Assembly: GCA_045537695.1 (NCBI GenBank)
Contig: JAZSQB010000038.1
Location: forward strand, 1 to 64,000
DNA from: RGIG2041 sp045537695
GTDB lineage: Bacteria > Bacillota > Clostridia > UBA1381 > UMGS1253
Direction of reading: 5' to 3'
DNA: 64,000 bases
A model generated the notes under the pieces. It saw nothing but the letters and a program-made list of their open reading frames with translations, did no database searches and was not told the origin of the DNA. Every line of letters starts with the position of its first letter. Position 1 is the stretch's first letter. Shown in pieces: positions 16,228 through 25,634 of the stretch. A program made the translations under genes and the position numbers.

Positions 16228-17289
16228 ATGAGTAAATATTTCAGCACAAGGCATAAAAATCTCGTCCCGTATACACCGGGCGAGCAGCCGCGGGAAATGA
16301 AAAGCTATATTAAATTAAATACGAACGAATCGCCGTTCCCGCCAAGCCCGAAGGCGCAGGCGTATGCGGCAGAGGCGGCAAAGAATTTACAGCTCTACTG
16401 TGACCCGACGGCAAAGAAATTGACGCAGGCGGTGGCTGACCGTTTGGGTGTGGCGTTTGACGAGGTGCTTTTGACCAACGGCTCGGATGAAATTTTAAAT
16501 TTTGCCTTTCTGGCGTTCTGCGACGAGACGCATCCGGCAGTGTTTGCCAATATTACCTACGGGTTTTATCCGGTATTTGCGGCACTAAACGGCATCTCGT
16601 ATGAGGAAATTCCGCTGCGGGACGATTTTACAATCAACGTAGAAGACTACATAGGCATCCATAAAACCATCGTGATTGCCAATCCGAATGCGCCGACGGG
16701 CATTGCGCTACCGAAAACGGAGATTATTCGCATTTTGGAGAGCAATCCGGACAATGTGGTTATTGTCGATGAGGCGTATGTGGATTTCGGCGGAGAAAGC
16801 TGTGTGGATTTGATTCATACCTATAATAATTTGCTCGTAACGCAGACATTTTCCAAATCACGTTCGATGGCGGGCGCGCGACTCGGCTTCGGCGTGGGCT
16901 GTAAGGCACTCATTGCGGATTTAAATACCATCAAGTATTCGACGAATCCGTACAATGTCAACTCATCTACGCAGGCGGCGGGGCTTGGTTGCATAGAAGA
17001 CGATGAATACAATATGCAAAACTGTCAAATTATTGCAGAAAACCGCGCCTATACCACGCAGGCACTGCGTGACCTTGGATTCACGGTGCTGGACAGCAAA
17101 ACGAATTTTGTGTTTGCAAAGCATGAGAAAATTGACGGCAAGGAACTTTACTTGCAATTAAAAGAGGCTGGGATTCTGGTGCGCCATTTTGATAAAAAGG
17201 AAATTTGCGCGTTTAACCGCATCACCATTGGCACCAAAGAGCAGATGGAGATGCTAATTTATGTAATTGAAAAGATTTTGGAGGGATAA
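16228..17289 (+). CDS. hisC: Histidinol-phosphate aminotransferase
   Basis: This PLP aminotransferase of 353 residues converts imidazole-acetol phosphate to histidinol phosphate. It shows KLNTNESPFPPSP, LLTNGSDEIL, ANPNAPTG, VIVDEAYVDF and the lysine in TFSKSRSMAGARLG. I chose ATG 16228, which follows GAGGAGTGAGG (the hisD stop region), over the GTG nine bases earlier that overlaps the hisD stop. Confidence 0.96.
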   Translation: MSKYFSTRHKNLVPYTPGEQPREMKSYIKLNTNESPFPPSPKAQAYAAEAAKNLQLYCDPTAKKLTQAVADRLGVAFDEVLLTNGSDEILNFAFLAFCDETHPAVFANITYGFYPVFAALNGISYEEIPLRDDFTINVEDYIGIHKTIVIANPNAPTGIALPKTEIIRILESNPDNVVIVDEAYVDFGGESCVDLIHTYNNLLVTQTFSKSRSMAGARLGFGVGCKALIADLNTIKYSTNPYNVNSSTQAAGLGCIEDDEYNMQNCQIIAENRAYTTQALRDLGFTVLDSKTNFVFAKHEKIDGKELYLQLKEAGILVRHFDKKEICAFNRITIGTKEQMEMLIYVIEKILEG

Positions 17290-17291
17290 GT

Positions 17292-17882
17292 ATGCTTCGC
17301 ACAAGTGAAATTAACCGCAAAACGGCGGAAACCGATATTGCGCTGAAATTAAATATTGACGGCACGGGTGAGAGTAAAATAGATACGGGCTGTGGCTTCT
17401 TAGACCATATGCTGACGCTGTTTGCAAAGCACGGACGCTTTGATTTAGAGCTGATCTGCAACGGGGATACCTATGTAGATGACCACCACACGGCGGAGGA
17501 TATCGGCATTTGTCTGGGCAAGGCGTTTTTAGAAGCACTCGGCGAAAAGCGCGGTATCGTGCGCTACGGCAGTATGCTTTTGCCGATGGACGAAGCTTTG
17601 ATTTTAAGTGCCGTGGATTTTTCGGGAAGAAGCTATCTTGCCTACGGCTTAGACATTCCGTGCGCTAAGGTTGGTACGTTTGACACAGAACTGGTAGAAG
17701 AATTCTGGTACGGCTTTGTACGCAATGCGGAAGTGACATTGCACATCAAGCAAATGGCGGGTACCAACACGCATCACATCATTGAAGGTGCATTTAAATC
17801 CGTTGCACGCAGTCTGCGTGCGGCAGTCAAAATTGATGCGGATGCCGCAAACGAAATCCCGTCTACAAAAGGAGTGCTTTAA
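17292..17882 (+). CDS. hisB: Imidazoleglycerol-phosphate dehydratase
   Basis: The 196-residue monofunctional HisB dehydrates imidazole glycerol phosphate. The two manganese-binding His clusters are clear: FLDHMLTLFAKHG and DDHHTAEDIGICLG in the first half, and HIKQMAGTNTHHIIE in the second. No HAD phosphatase domain is fused; that step is covered by hisK at the end of the operon. AGGGATAAGT precedes the ATG, 2 bases after the hisC stop. Confidence 0.97.
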   Translation: MLRTSEINRKTAETDIALKLNIDGTGESKIDTGCGFLDHMLTLFAKHGRFDLELICNGDTYVDDHHTAEDIGICLGKAFLEALGEKRGIVRYGSMLLPMDEALILSAVDFSGRSYLAYGLDIPCAKVGTFDTELVEEFWYGFVRNAEVTLHIKQMAGTNTHHIIEGAFKSVARSLRAAVKIDADAANEIPSTKGVL

Positions 17883-17883
17883 T

Positions 17884-18498
17884 TTGGTAGCCATAGTAGA
17901 TTACGGCGTAGGCAATCTGTTTTCCCTAAAAAGCTCGCTTGCCGCGATTGGCGCGGAGGCGGTTGTGACGGGCGATGCAGAGGTGATTTGCGCTGCAGAT
18001 AAAATTATACTGCCGGGCGTCGGCGCATTTGGTGATGCTGCGGCGAAGCTGCGCGAGAGCGGCCTTGACAAGGTGGTTGTTGCGCAGGCAAAGGCGGGCA
18101 AGCCGCTTTTGGGCATTTGCCTCGGTATGCAGCTTTTGCTTGACAAAAGTTATGAGTACGGCGAGTACGAAGGTCTTGGCCTGATTCCGGGCGAAATCCG
18201 TTTCATCCGCGATATCATCGGCGATGAACTCAAAGTGCCGCACATCGGCTGGAATGCATTGAAGTTTAAAAAGGAAAGTCCGCTGTTTCGTTATTTGAAG
18301 GACGGAGACTATGTATACTTTGTCCATTCGTACTACGGCGCAAATTGCGACGAAAGCGTGATTGCAACGGCGGAGTACGGCGCGGAAGTTACGGCGGCAG
18401 TTGCGAATAAAAACGTTTACGGATGTCAGTTTCACCCGGAAAAGAGTGGAGAGGTTGGACTGAACATACTTAAGGCTTTTTGTGAGATGGAGGCATAA
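17884..18498 (+). CDS. hisH: Imidazole glycerol phosphate synthase glutaminase subunit
   Basis: HisH is the class I glutamine amidotransferase that feeds ammonia to HisF. The 204-residue product shows ILPGVGAFGDA, the nucleophile elbow LLGICLGMQLLLD, HIGWNAL, and the His-Glu pair in GCQFHPEKSG. I chose the TTG at 17884 because AAAGGAG lies just upstream and the protein then begins at the conserved VAIVDYGVGN strand; a longer frame would run back into hisB. Confidence 0.96.
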   Translation: MVAIVDYGVGNLFSLKSSLAAIGAEAVVTGDAEVICAADKIILPGVGAFGDAAAKLRESGLDKVVVAQAKAGKPLLGICLGMQLLLDKSYEYGEYEGLGLIPGEIRFIRDIIGDELKVPHIGWNALKFKKESPLFRYLKDGDYVYFVHSYYGANCDESVIATAEYGAEVTAAVANKNVYGCQFHPEKSGEVGLNILKAFCEMEA

Positions 18499-18501
18499 GG
18501 C

Positions 18502-19215
18502 ATGCATATTTTTCCTGCAATAGATCTTTATGACGGCAAGGCGGTGCGTCTGTTCAAGGGTGATTACAACCAAATGACCGTATATAGCGACAAGCCGTGG
18601 GAGATTGCCATGGATTTTGCATCGCAGGGCGCGACGCACATTCATATTGTGGATCTGGAAGGCGCTAAAACGGGCGACACGCCGAATCTGGAAATTGTAA
18701 AAAAGATTATTTCTGCAACCGGACTGTTTTCCGAAATCGGCGGCGGCATTCGCAGTATGGAAACGATTGAAAAGTATATTGACGCAGGCATCAACCGCGT
18801 GATTTTAGGTACGGCGGCGGTAGAGGATGAAGCGTTTTTGCGCAGTGCCGTTGAAAAATACGGAGATAAAATTGCCGTTGGTGCAGACATTAAGGATGGC
18901 TATGTGGCAATCAAGGGCTGGATGGAAAAGTCCGAATACGAATGCTTTGATTTTTGCAAAAAGATGCAGGAAATCGGCGTAAAAACCTTGATTTGCACCG
19001 ATATTTCCAAGGATGGCGCAATGATGGGCACAAACCACGAGCTCTACCGTCAGCTCAGCGAACAGTTTGATATGCAGATTGTTGCATCGGGCGGCGTGTC
19101 CACCATAGAGGATGTAGAGCGGCTGGCGGCGCTTGAGATTTACGGCGCGATTATCGGCAAGGCGTATTATACAAAAGCGATTGATTTGAAAGAGGCAATT
19201 GAGGTGGCGAAATGA
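18502..19215 (+). CDS. hisA: ProFAR isomerase HisA
   Basis: HisA, a TIM-barrel of 237 residues, isomerises ProFAR to PRFAR. The first-strand aspartate is in FPAIDLYDGKAVRL, the barrel repeats in IGGGIRSMETIEKYI and VILGTAAVEDE, and the second catalytic aspartate in CTDISKDGAMMG. It starts 3 bases after the hisH stop with GGAGGC in the hisH end. HisA/HisF lie side by side as usual. Confidence 0.96.
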   Translation: MHIFPAIDLYDGKAVRLFKGDYNQMTVYSDKPWEIAMDFASQGATHIHIVDLEGAKTGDTPNLEIVKKIISATGLFSEIGGGIRSMETIEKYIDAGINRVILGTAAVEDEAFLRSAVEKYGDKIAVGADIKDGYVAIKGWMEKSEYECFDFCKKMQEIGVKTLICTDISKDGAMMGTNHELYRQLSEQFDMQIVASGGVSTIEDVERLAALEIYGAIIGKAYYTKAIDLKEAIEVAK

Positions 19216-19970
19216 TAACCAAGAGAATTATCCCTTGCCTGGATGTGAAAAACGGACGCGTGGTCAAGGGTGTGAATTTTGAAGGCTTAAACGATGTATC
19301 CAATCCGGTCAGCCTTGCAAAATACTATAGCGATAACGGTGCAGACGAGCTGGTATTTTATGATATCACTGCTTCCGCAGAGGGCAGAGCCTTGTTTACG
19401 GACATTCTCTGCGAAGTGGCGCGCACAATTTTTATTCCGCTCACGGTCGGCGGTGGTATCAATACCGTTGCAGATTTCGACCGTGTATTAAAATGCGGTG
19501 CGGATAAGGTCAGCGTCAATTCCGGTGCGATTAAAAATCCGGACTTGATTTATGAGGCGGCAAAGCGCTACGGCAACCAGTGTGTTGTCATTTCCGCGGA
19601 TGTCAAGCGTGTGGATGGCGTATTTCGTGTGTTTGCCAAGGGGGGCAGAGAAAATACGGGCATGGAAGCGATTTCCTGGATTAAACGCTGCGTGGACAAC
19701 GGCGCAGGCGAAGTGGTTTTAAATTCCATCGACACCGACGGCGTAAAGCAGGGGTTTGATTTGGAAATGCTCGACGCGGTGTGCAACGCGGTGGATGTAC
19801 CGGTCATTGCATCGGGTGGCGCAGGCTGCATCGAAGACTTTGTGACACTGTTTAAAACGCTTCCAAAGGTGGATGCGGGGCTTGCGGCTTCCATTTTCCA
19901 TTTCGGTGAAGTGAAAATCAAGGATTTAAAAGAAGAACTGCGCAAAAACGGCATAGATGTGAGACTGTAA
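19212..19970 (+). CDS. hisF: Imidazole glycerol phosphate synthase cyclase subunit
   Basis: This 252-residue TIM-barrel partner of HisH makes imidazole glycerol phosphate and AICAR. Catalytic aspartates are in IIPCLDVKNGRVVKGVNF and LNSIDTDGVKQGFD; phosphate sites are in TVGGGINT and ASGGAGCIEDF. The ATG overlaps the hisA stop by four bases (ATGA). Confidence 0.97.
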   Translation: MITKRIIPCLDVKNGRVVKGVNFEGLNDVSNPVSLAKYYSDNGADELVFYDITASAEGRALFTDILCEVARTIFIPLTVGGGINTVADFDRVLKCGADKVSVNSGAIKNPDLIYEAAKRYGNQCVVISADVKRVDGVFRVFAKGGRENTGMEAISWIKRCVDNGAGEVVLNSIDTDGVKQGFDLEMLDAVCNAVDVPVIASGGAGCIEDFVTLFKTLPKVDAGLAASIFHFGEVKIKDLKEELRKNGIDVRL

Positions 19971-19986
19971 GAGGAGTGTGTTTGAA

Positions 19987-20637
19987 ATGCTGAATATAAA
20001 CGAACTGAAATTTGATGAAAAGGGTTTGATTCCTGCTGTTGTGGTGGATGCCATCACAAAGAAGGTGCTCACCGTAGCATATATGAACAAGGAAAGTCTG
20101 GAAATTTCCATGCAGGAGGGCAAGACCTGCTTCTGGAGCCGTTCCCGTCAGGAGCTCTGGCGCAAGGGTGAAAGTAGTGGCAACTTCCAGCACATTGTTT
20201 CCATCACGGCGGATTGCGACAATGATGCCTTGGTGGTGGTTGTGGAAAAGGACGGTCCTGCCTGCCATAAGGGTACGGATTCCTGCTTCACAAACCCGGT
20301 CTGGGAGAGCGAAGAACTCCACGAGTTTTCGCTTGAAAGCCTGATGGGAATGCTCATTGGCAGAAAGATTGAGAAAAAGGAAGGCTCTTATACCACCTAC
20401 CTGTTTGAAAAGGGCATTGATAAGATTTTAAAAAAGGTCGGCGAAGAATGCACGGAGGTTATCATTGCAGGTAAGGCGGACGATAAGAAGGAAACGATTT
20501 ACGAAATTGCAGACCTTGCATACCATGTAATGGTGCTGATGATTGAAATGGGCATCTCTTTAGAAGACATTCACCGAGAGCTTGCAAGCCGCCACGTGAT
20601 TGACCATAAGGTAAAGCAGGAGAAGATGACGAAATGA
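19987..20637 (+). CDS. hisI: Bifunctional PRA-CH cyclohydrolase / PRA-PH pyrophosphatase
   Basis: The 216-residue HisIE fusion carries out steps two and three. The N-terminal HisI part has DKLV-type strands, TCFWSRSRQELWRKGE and the zinc cysteines in ITADCDNDALVV and CHKGTDSCF. The C-terminal HisE part has KILKKVGEECTEVIIAGK and EIADLAYHVMVLM. ATG 19987 lies 10 bases after GAGGAG; a GTG at 19978 touches that site and is unlikely. Confidence 0.95.
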   Translation: MLNINELKFDEKGLIPAVVVDAITKKVLTVAYMNKESLEISMQEGKTCFWSRSRQELWRKGESSGNFQHIVSITADCDNDALVVVVEKDGPACHKGTDSCFTNPVWESEELHEFSLESLMGMLIGRKIEKKEGSYTTYLFEKGIDKILKKVGEECTEVIIAGKADDKKETIYEIADLAYHVMVLMIEMGISLEDIHRELASRHVIDHKVKQEKMTK

Positions 20638-21404
20638 TTTTGCGTGATTTTCATATACACACCACGTACTGTGACGGTAGTAATACCGCCGAGGAAATGG
20701 TGCTTGCGGCGATCGACAAAGGGATGACACATATCGGTATTTGTACGCATGCGCATACGGCGTTTGACTTAAGATATTGTATCAAGAAAGAAGATATATC
20801 TGTATTTCAGGCGGAAATCCGAGCGCTCAAGGAAAAATACAAGGATAAAATTGTGCTTTACTGCGGCGCAGAGCAGGACTATTTCGGTTCAGAGCCGACA
20901 GGTGGCTTTGATTATGTGCTCGGCTCGGTACACTATGTCAAAAAAGGCGATGCGTATATTGATGTGGACTGGGATGCAGACTACCTGACAGGCGAGATTG
21001 AAAAGCACTACGGCGGCGATGCGCTTGGCTTTGCGGAGGACTATTTTGCCTTGGTCGGCGATGTGCTTCGGGTAACCAATGCCGATATTATCGGTCACTT
21101 TGATTTGCTCAGCAAGTTCAATGAAAAGACACTGATTTTCGATGAAAACCACCCGCACTATATCCGCGCATGGCAAGCGGCAATGGATAAGCTTTTGCCG
21201 TACGGTAAACCGTTTGAAATCAATACGGGTGCAATTTCGCGCGGCTATCGCACAACACCGTATCCATCCAAAGCGCAGCTAGAATACATTTATAAAAACG
21301 GCGGAAAAATTATCTTGTGCAGTGATGCACACAACACAGCCGGTCTGCAGTACCATTACAAAGAAGCGGCAGACTTGGCAAGAAAAATCGGATTTGAAGT
21401 ATAA
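20634..21404 (+). CDS. hisK: Histidinol-phosphatase, PHP family
   Basis: This 256-residue PHP metallophosphatase shows the motif I HIHTTYCDGSNTAEEM and HAHTAFD, GAEQDYFG and a late HxD-type CSDAHN. In Bacillus the HisK/HisJ form replaces the HAD phosphatase to dephosphorylate histidinol phosphate, filling the one step otherwise missing here. The ATG overlaps the hisIE stop (ATGA). It ends the operon, before an 11-base-stem terminator. Confidence 0.93.
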   Translation: MILRDFHIHTTYCDGSNTAEEMVLAAIDKGMTHIGICTHAHTAFDLRYCIKKEDISVFQAEIRALKEKYKDKIVLYCGAEQDYFGSEPTGGFDYVLGSVHYVKKGDAYIDVDWDADYLTGEIEKHYGGDALGFAEDYFALVGDVLRVTNADIIGHFDLLSKFNEKTLIFDENHPHYIRAWQAAMDKLLPYGKPFEINTGAISRGYRTTPYPSKAQLEYIYKNGGKIILCSDAHNTAGLQYHYKEAADLARKIGFEV

Positions 21405-21411
21405 CAAGAAT

Positions 21412-21438
21412 AAAAAAGAGGCTTTTGCCTCTTTTTTT
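21412..21438 (+). terminator. Terminator of the his operon
   Basis: An 11-base perfect stem (21412-21422 / 21427-21437) with a TTTT loop and T-run directly follows hisK. Confidence 0.92.
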
Positions 21439-21443
21439 AGCAC

Positions 21444-21472
21444 TTGCCAAAATCTGTAATCTGTTGTATAAT
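21444..21472 (+). promoter_or_regulatory. Promoter of the EamA gene
   Basis: TTGCCA (21444-21449), a 17-base spacer and a perfect TATAAT (21467-21472) lie 31 bases before the ATG. Confidence 0.8.
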
Positions 21473-21502
21473 GGTGCGGTATGATTTCGGAAGGATGATT
21501 TT

Positions 21503-22441
21503 ATGAATAAGACAAAATTAAAAGGCAATCTGATTTTGTTGCTCACTGCGGTGATTTGGGGTATATCGTTTGTATCGCAGAGAGAGGGCATGGAGTATAT
21601 TGAGCCGAACACCTTTAACGGTATCCGTACATGGCTCGGTTGCGCGGTGCTGATTCCGTTTGTTCTGTTGCGTGAGCGCAAAAAGAGCGCAGAGGAAAGA
21701 CAGGCGGAAAAGAAGGGTATAAAAACGCTGTTGCTCGGTGGCGTGATTTGCGGCTGTCTTTTGTGCGCTGCAAGTACGCTTCAGACCTATGGCATGGCAG
21801 ACCGCACTCTGCAGGCGTGGGGCATGCAGGGCACAACGGCAGGCAAGAGCGGATTTATTACGGCGATGTACATGATTATTGTGCCGTTTCTGGGTTTGCT
21901 TTTCAAAAAAAGACCGAGTTGGATTGCGATTGTAAGTGCTTTTATTGCGCTCGGCGGATTGAGTTTGCTTTGCCTAACCGGTGGTGATGCGACGGCACTC
22001 AACGGCGGTGATGCGTTGACGCTGATTTGTGCGCTGGTGTTTTCTTTCCACATTCTGGCGATTGACCATTTTTCACCGAAGGTGGATGGCGTAAAGCTGT
22101 CCTGTCTGCAATTCTTTGTTTCGGGTGCAATCAATATCATACTGATGTTTGTTTTCGAGCATCCGCAACTTTCGCTGATTTTGCAGTGCTCTACGGCGAT
22201 TCTGTATTCGGGACTCATGTCCTGCGGTGTAGCGTATACGCTGCAGATTGTCGGGCAGAAATATACCGACCCGACTTCAGCATCCATTTTAATGAGTCTA
22301 GAATCCGTGTTTGCGGTGCTTGCCGGTGCGGTACTGTTGCACGAGCGCATGAGCGCGCTGGAAATTATCGGTTGTGTTTTAATGTTTGTGGCGATTTTGC
22401 TTGTGCAATTGCCGGAGGATACTTTAAAAAAGAATAGGTAG
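21503..22441 (+). CDS. EamA/DMT family transporter
   Basis: This 312-residue, ten-helix drug/metabolite transporter has the duplicated EamA fold. The first repeat starts LILLLTAVIWGISFVSQREGMEYI and the second ALTLICALVFSFHILAIDHFSP, ending with the SLESVFAVLAGAVLLHERMSALEIIGC box. GGAAGGA precedes the ATG. It has its own promoter and terminator. Members export amino acids or other metabolites; a histidine link through its neighbour is possible but unsupported. Confidence 0.9.
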   Translation: MNKTKLKGNLILLLTAVIWGISFVSQREGMEYIEPNTFNGIRTWLGCAVLIPFVLLRERKKSAEERQAEKKGIKTLLLGGVICGCLLCAASTLQTYGMADRTLQAWGMQGTTAGKSGFITAMYMIIVPFLGLLFKKRPSWIAIVSAFIALGGLSLLCLTGGDATALNGGDALTLICALVFSFHILAIDHFSPKVDGVKLSCLQFFVSGAINIILMFVFEHPQLSLILQCSTAILYSGLMSCGVAYTLQIVGQKYTDPTSASILMSLESVFAVLAGAVLLHERMSALEIIGCVLMFVAILLVQLPEDTLKKNR

Positions 22442-22446
22442 CCAAC

Positions 22447-22476
22447 AGGGATGCAAAGGATTGCATCCTTTTTCCT
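22447..22476 (+). terminator. Terminator after the EamA gene
   Basis: An 8-base perfect stem GGATGCAA / TTGCATCC (extended by a G-T and an A-T pair) is followed by TTTTT. Confidence 0.8.
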
Positions 22477-22508
22477 TTTATTAACATATTATTGTAAAGT
22501 CTCTGTAA

Positions 22509-22538
22509 TTGACCGCCATACGATAATTGTGATATGCT
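22509..22538 (+). promoter_or_regulatory. Promoter of the SLH protein gene
   Basis: TTGACC (22509-22514), an 18-base spacer and TATGCT (22533-22538) lie 46 bases before the ATG. Confidence 0.5.
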
Positions 22539-22583
22539 ATACATAAGAGAAGTATACCTAAGAGGTTTAAAGGAGGAATACAT

Positions 22584-25460
22584 ATGAAAAGAAAGCTTGT
22601 TTCGGTTTTGCTTTCTGTGGTTTTGATGGTGAGTTGCGCCTTTTCGGCATCAGCAGCATTTACGGATGTGACAGAAAATACGAAGTATGGTGAAGCGGTA
22701 GAGGTTTTGGTTGCTCTTGGTCTTTTGAAGGGCTATGAAGATAACACATTCCGTCCGGACAACACCATTACCCGTGCTGAATTTGCGACGGTGATTACAA
22801 GAATGCTTGGTTTGGAAAATGTTGTCGCCGGTGCAAGCGCGGCAAATGTTTTTTCGGATATGAAGGTGGGGAGCAGCGAGCACTGGGCGAGCGGTTATAT
22901 AAAGATTGCCTATGACTTGGGCATTATCCTCGGTATGGGTGATGGCACATTTGCGCCAGACAATCCCGTGACATATGAGCAGGTAGTGAAAATGTTGGTT
23001 TGTGCGCTGGGATACGAAGCAGCGGCAACAGAGTTGGGCGGTTGGCCGGATGGCTATATTGCGCAGGGTGATAGCTTGGGTATACTCAAAGGGCTTGCTG
23101 TGGAAAAGACTTCTATGTCTGCATCCCGTGCTATGGTTGCACAACTGTTATATAATGCTTTGGATGTGCATATGGCTGAAAAAAAGTATGGTGGTAGCGT
23201 GGAGGTGACAGATAAAACTGTTTTGACCTCCAAGCTCGGTTGTGTAGCATTTAATAATTGTATGATTTCCCAGGTGGATGACACAGATTCAATTACAGAC
23301 AACGGTATTCGTTTGCGCAACGGAGAATTGGCATTTGCACAATCGAAAGACCCTTTTATCTATACGTCGGTTATGGAAAAGTTAGAGGCAAAGGCATTGC
23401 TCGGCAACTATGTCAAGGGATATTATAAGTTGGCTGACGATGATAATGAACCGCATACGTTGATTTACATAGAGCCGGCGAAAAATAAGAGCGAAGAAAC
23501 GATCGTTTTATCTGAAAATATAGAAAGTTATGATAATTTTGTGCTGTCTTATTATGCGGATGAAGACGACAGTGTTCCGAAGAAAATAGAAATTGATGCA
23601 CAGGCACAGCTTTTGTATAACGGCAGTATCTATGATTATGTAAGCGGGAGTGCATCTGAAAGGGATTTGTCCAAATGGTTAGATCCGGAAAACACCAATT
23701 TTTTAGATGGACAGATACGCTTATTGGAAAATACGGGGGATAAAAAAGTTGATACTGTCTTTATTGAGGACTATGAAACGTATGTTGCTAAGAGCAGAGT
23801 AATGACAAATGATAGCATTTCCTCTAACAATTATGTGATTTATGATAATTATGTTTCGGGGAAAAATATTCGTATTGACCCATATTCACCGAGCGTTACG
23901 GCAGAGTTTTACAATGGCGCAACAGGCGAAGAAATGTCAATTGAGGATATCAAGGCGATGCATATTATTTCGGTTGCTGCGAATATGGCTAAAACAAAAT
24001 TTAAGGTTTATATCAGCAATAATACTGTGACGGGAAAAATTGACGAATTTGGGACAGAAAATGAGTACGTAATTGATGGGAAGAGCTATGTAACAACGCA
24101 AACCTATGAAGAAATTGTTGCAGCAGGCATCATCCAGCCGAAAATTGGTTTAAAGGGTACTTTTTATCTGGATCATAACGGTCGTGTTTGTGCTGCGAAA
24201 ATCACGCAGGAGGACGCCGGCGCATATGCGTACGTTACCAATGCAGGCATTGACAATGACCGTGCAATTATAAAACTGATAAATCTGAGTGGTACACCGA
24301 CCAAGCCGACGAAGGTAAAATGTGCGAAAACGGTCAAGATTAACGGTAGAACTTCTTCTGAGCCACAGGACGTATTGGATGTTTTAGAGGAAACAGCACC
24401 AAAAATTGCGTCCAATGCAGATGCAACAAATGCAACATATGCACAGCTGATTCGTTATGTGAAAAATACAGCGGGCGAAATCACGAAAATTACAACTGTG
24501 TCTATGCAAGGCAATACAGTGAAGGTTGGCAAAAATGAAGATACGGATAAGCTTGTGACCGGCGAGGAAAAAACACAATATACCTACTCTTCATCCAGCG
24601 GTTTTGAAAGTAAGGTGTTTGTAAATTCAAAAACATTGGTACTGGTCGTACCGAATGACCGTCAGGATGACGAGGAATACAAACGTTCTACGGCAACTGC
24701 ATACTTTAAAACCGGTACAAGATATAATCTTGAAGCGTATGATATCAACAATTCTACAGTAGCAACTGTTGTTTTGGTATACAATGCGGATGAGGTTTCT
24801 TTGGAAACTGCCGTAGACTATACGGTGCCGGTATGCATTGTATCAAAAGTATCCAAACGCTTGAGCACCGTTAATGAAGATGACCTGGTATACAGTATTG
24901 AGGTTTATGAGAACGGAAAAACGAAGATGTACGAAACAGAGAATGACAGTGCAACATATGCCAATATTAAGGTTGGTGATGTGATTCGTTTCGGCTTGAA
25001 TTCAGATGGACAGATTAATAAGCTTGGCAGAGCGAATACAGGAACACATGAATTGGATGTTAATGCCCTTGTACCGGAATTTGGATATGATAAGAGCTTG
25101 CACAATTCACACGCACAAATGTACAACGAAGGAGAATATTTCTTTAAGACAATTTATGGTACGGTTTCCAGTATTGCGGATGAGTCCGTATTTATTGCGC
25201 CGACATTGGTGGACACTACAGGAGAGATACCGGCACTAGACACTTCTGCGGCGGTTGGTTTTAAATTGAGTTCTGCGGTTTATAAGTATCACGTTCGTCT
25301 TACGGACAGAGGAACGGAAGTGAATGTGCTTTCGGATTTAAATCTAGTGATTGAATTTGGCGATTTGAAAAATGCAAATGCGACGCATATGTTCGCGCAA
25401 GCATATTGCGGTACGTTGAAGGTGCTAGTGGTTGTCGTAGACGAGCGCACAGTTGAATAA
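22584..25460 (+). CDS. Large S-layer-homology surface protein
   Basis: The 958-residue secreted protein has a signal peptide ending near SASA, then three SLH units at about 25-80, 88-147 and 148-200. The first two show clear FRPDNTITRAEFATVITRML and FAPDNPVTYEQVVKMLVCAL cores; the third is degenerate. SLH domains bind pyruvylated secondary wall polymers, so it should be wall-anchored. The remaining 750 residues are beta-rich with repeated short units but no recognised catalytic domain. AAAGGAGGAA precedes the ATG. It has its own promoter and terminator, fitting an abundant surface protein. Confidence 0.88.
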   Translation: MKRKLVSVLLSVVLMVSCAFSASAAFTDVTENTKYGEAVEVLVALGLLKGYEDNTFRPDNTITRAEFATVITRMLGLENVVAGASAANVFSDMKVGSSEHWASGYIKIAYDLGIILGMGDGTFAPDNPVTYEQVVKMLVCALGYEAAATELGGWPDGYIAQGDSLGILKGLAVEKTSMSASRAMVAQLLYNALDVHMAEKKYGGSVEVTDKTVLTSKLGCVAFNNCMISQVDDTDSITDNGIRLRNGELAFAQSKDPFIYTSVMEKLEAKALLGNYVKGYYKLADDDNEPHTLIYIEPAKNKSEETIVLSENIESYDNFVLSYYADEDDSVPKKIEIDAQAQLLYNGSIYDYVSGSASERDLSKWLDPENTNFLDGQIRLLENTGDKKVDTVFIEDYETYVAKSRVMTNDSISSNNYVIYDNYVSGKNIRIDPYSPSVTAEFYNGATGEEMSIEDIKAMHIISVAANMAKTKFKVYISNNTVTGKIDEFGTENEYVIDGKSYVTTQTYEEIVAAGIIQPKIGLKGTFYLDHNGRVCAAKITQEDAGAYAYVTNAGIDNDRAIIKLINLSGTPTKPTKVKCAKTVKINGRTSSEPQDVLDVLEETAPKIASNADATNATYAQLIRYVKNTAGEITKITTVSMQGNTVKVGKNEDTDKLVTGEEKTQYTYSSSSGFESKVFVNSKTLVLVVPNDRQDDEEYKRSTATAYFKTGTRYNLEAYDINNSTVATVVLVYNADEVSLETAVDYTVPVCIVSKVSKRLSTVNEDDLVYSIEVYENGKTKMYETENDSATYANIKVGDVIRFGLNSDGQINKLGRANTGTHELDVNALVPEFGYDKSLHNSHAQMYNEGEYFFKTIYGTVSSIADESVFIAPTLVDTTGEIPALDTSAAVGFKLSSAVYKYHVRLTDRGTEVNVLSDLNLVIEFGDLKNANATHMFAQAYCGTLKVLVVVVDERTVE

Positions 25461-25475
25461 GCGAGGTTTAAACAT

Positions 25476-25508
25476 AAAAAACAGTATCCCGTCGGGATAC
25501 TGTTTTTT
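25476..25508 (+). terminator. Terminator after the SLH gene
   Basis: A nearly continuous stem AAAAAACAGTATCCCG / CGGGATACTGTTTTTT forms a strong intrinsic terminator. Confidence 0.92.
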
Positions 25509-25554
25509 TGTGCAAAAAAAGCTTTGAACTTTCTGTAAAAATATTAATTTTACG

Positions 25555-25583
25555 TTGAAAAATAAAAAAAAATCGTATATAAT
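25555..25583 (+). promoter_or_regulatory. Promoter of the hprK cluster
   Basis: TTGAAA (25555-25560), a 17-base spacer and TATAAT (25578-25583) lie 52 bases before the hprK start. Confidence 0.8.
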
Positions 25584-25634
25584 AAAATTGTGAAAGTATG
25601 ATGAAGCATAAAGGGAAGTTTGGAGGGTGCCATC

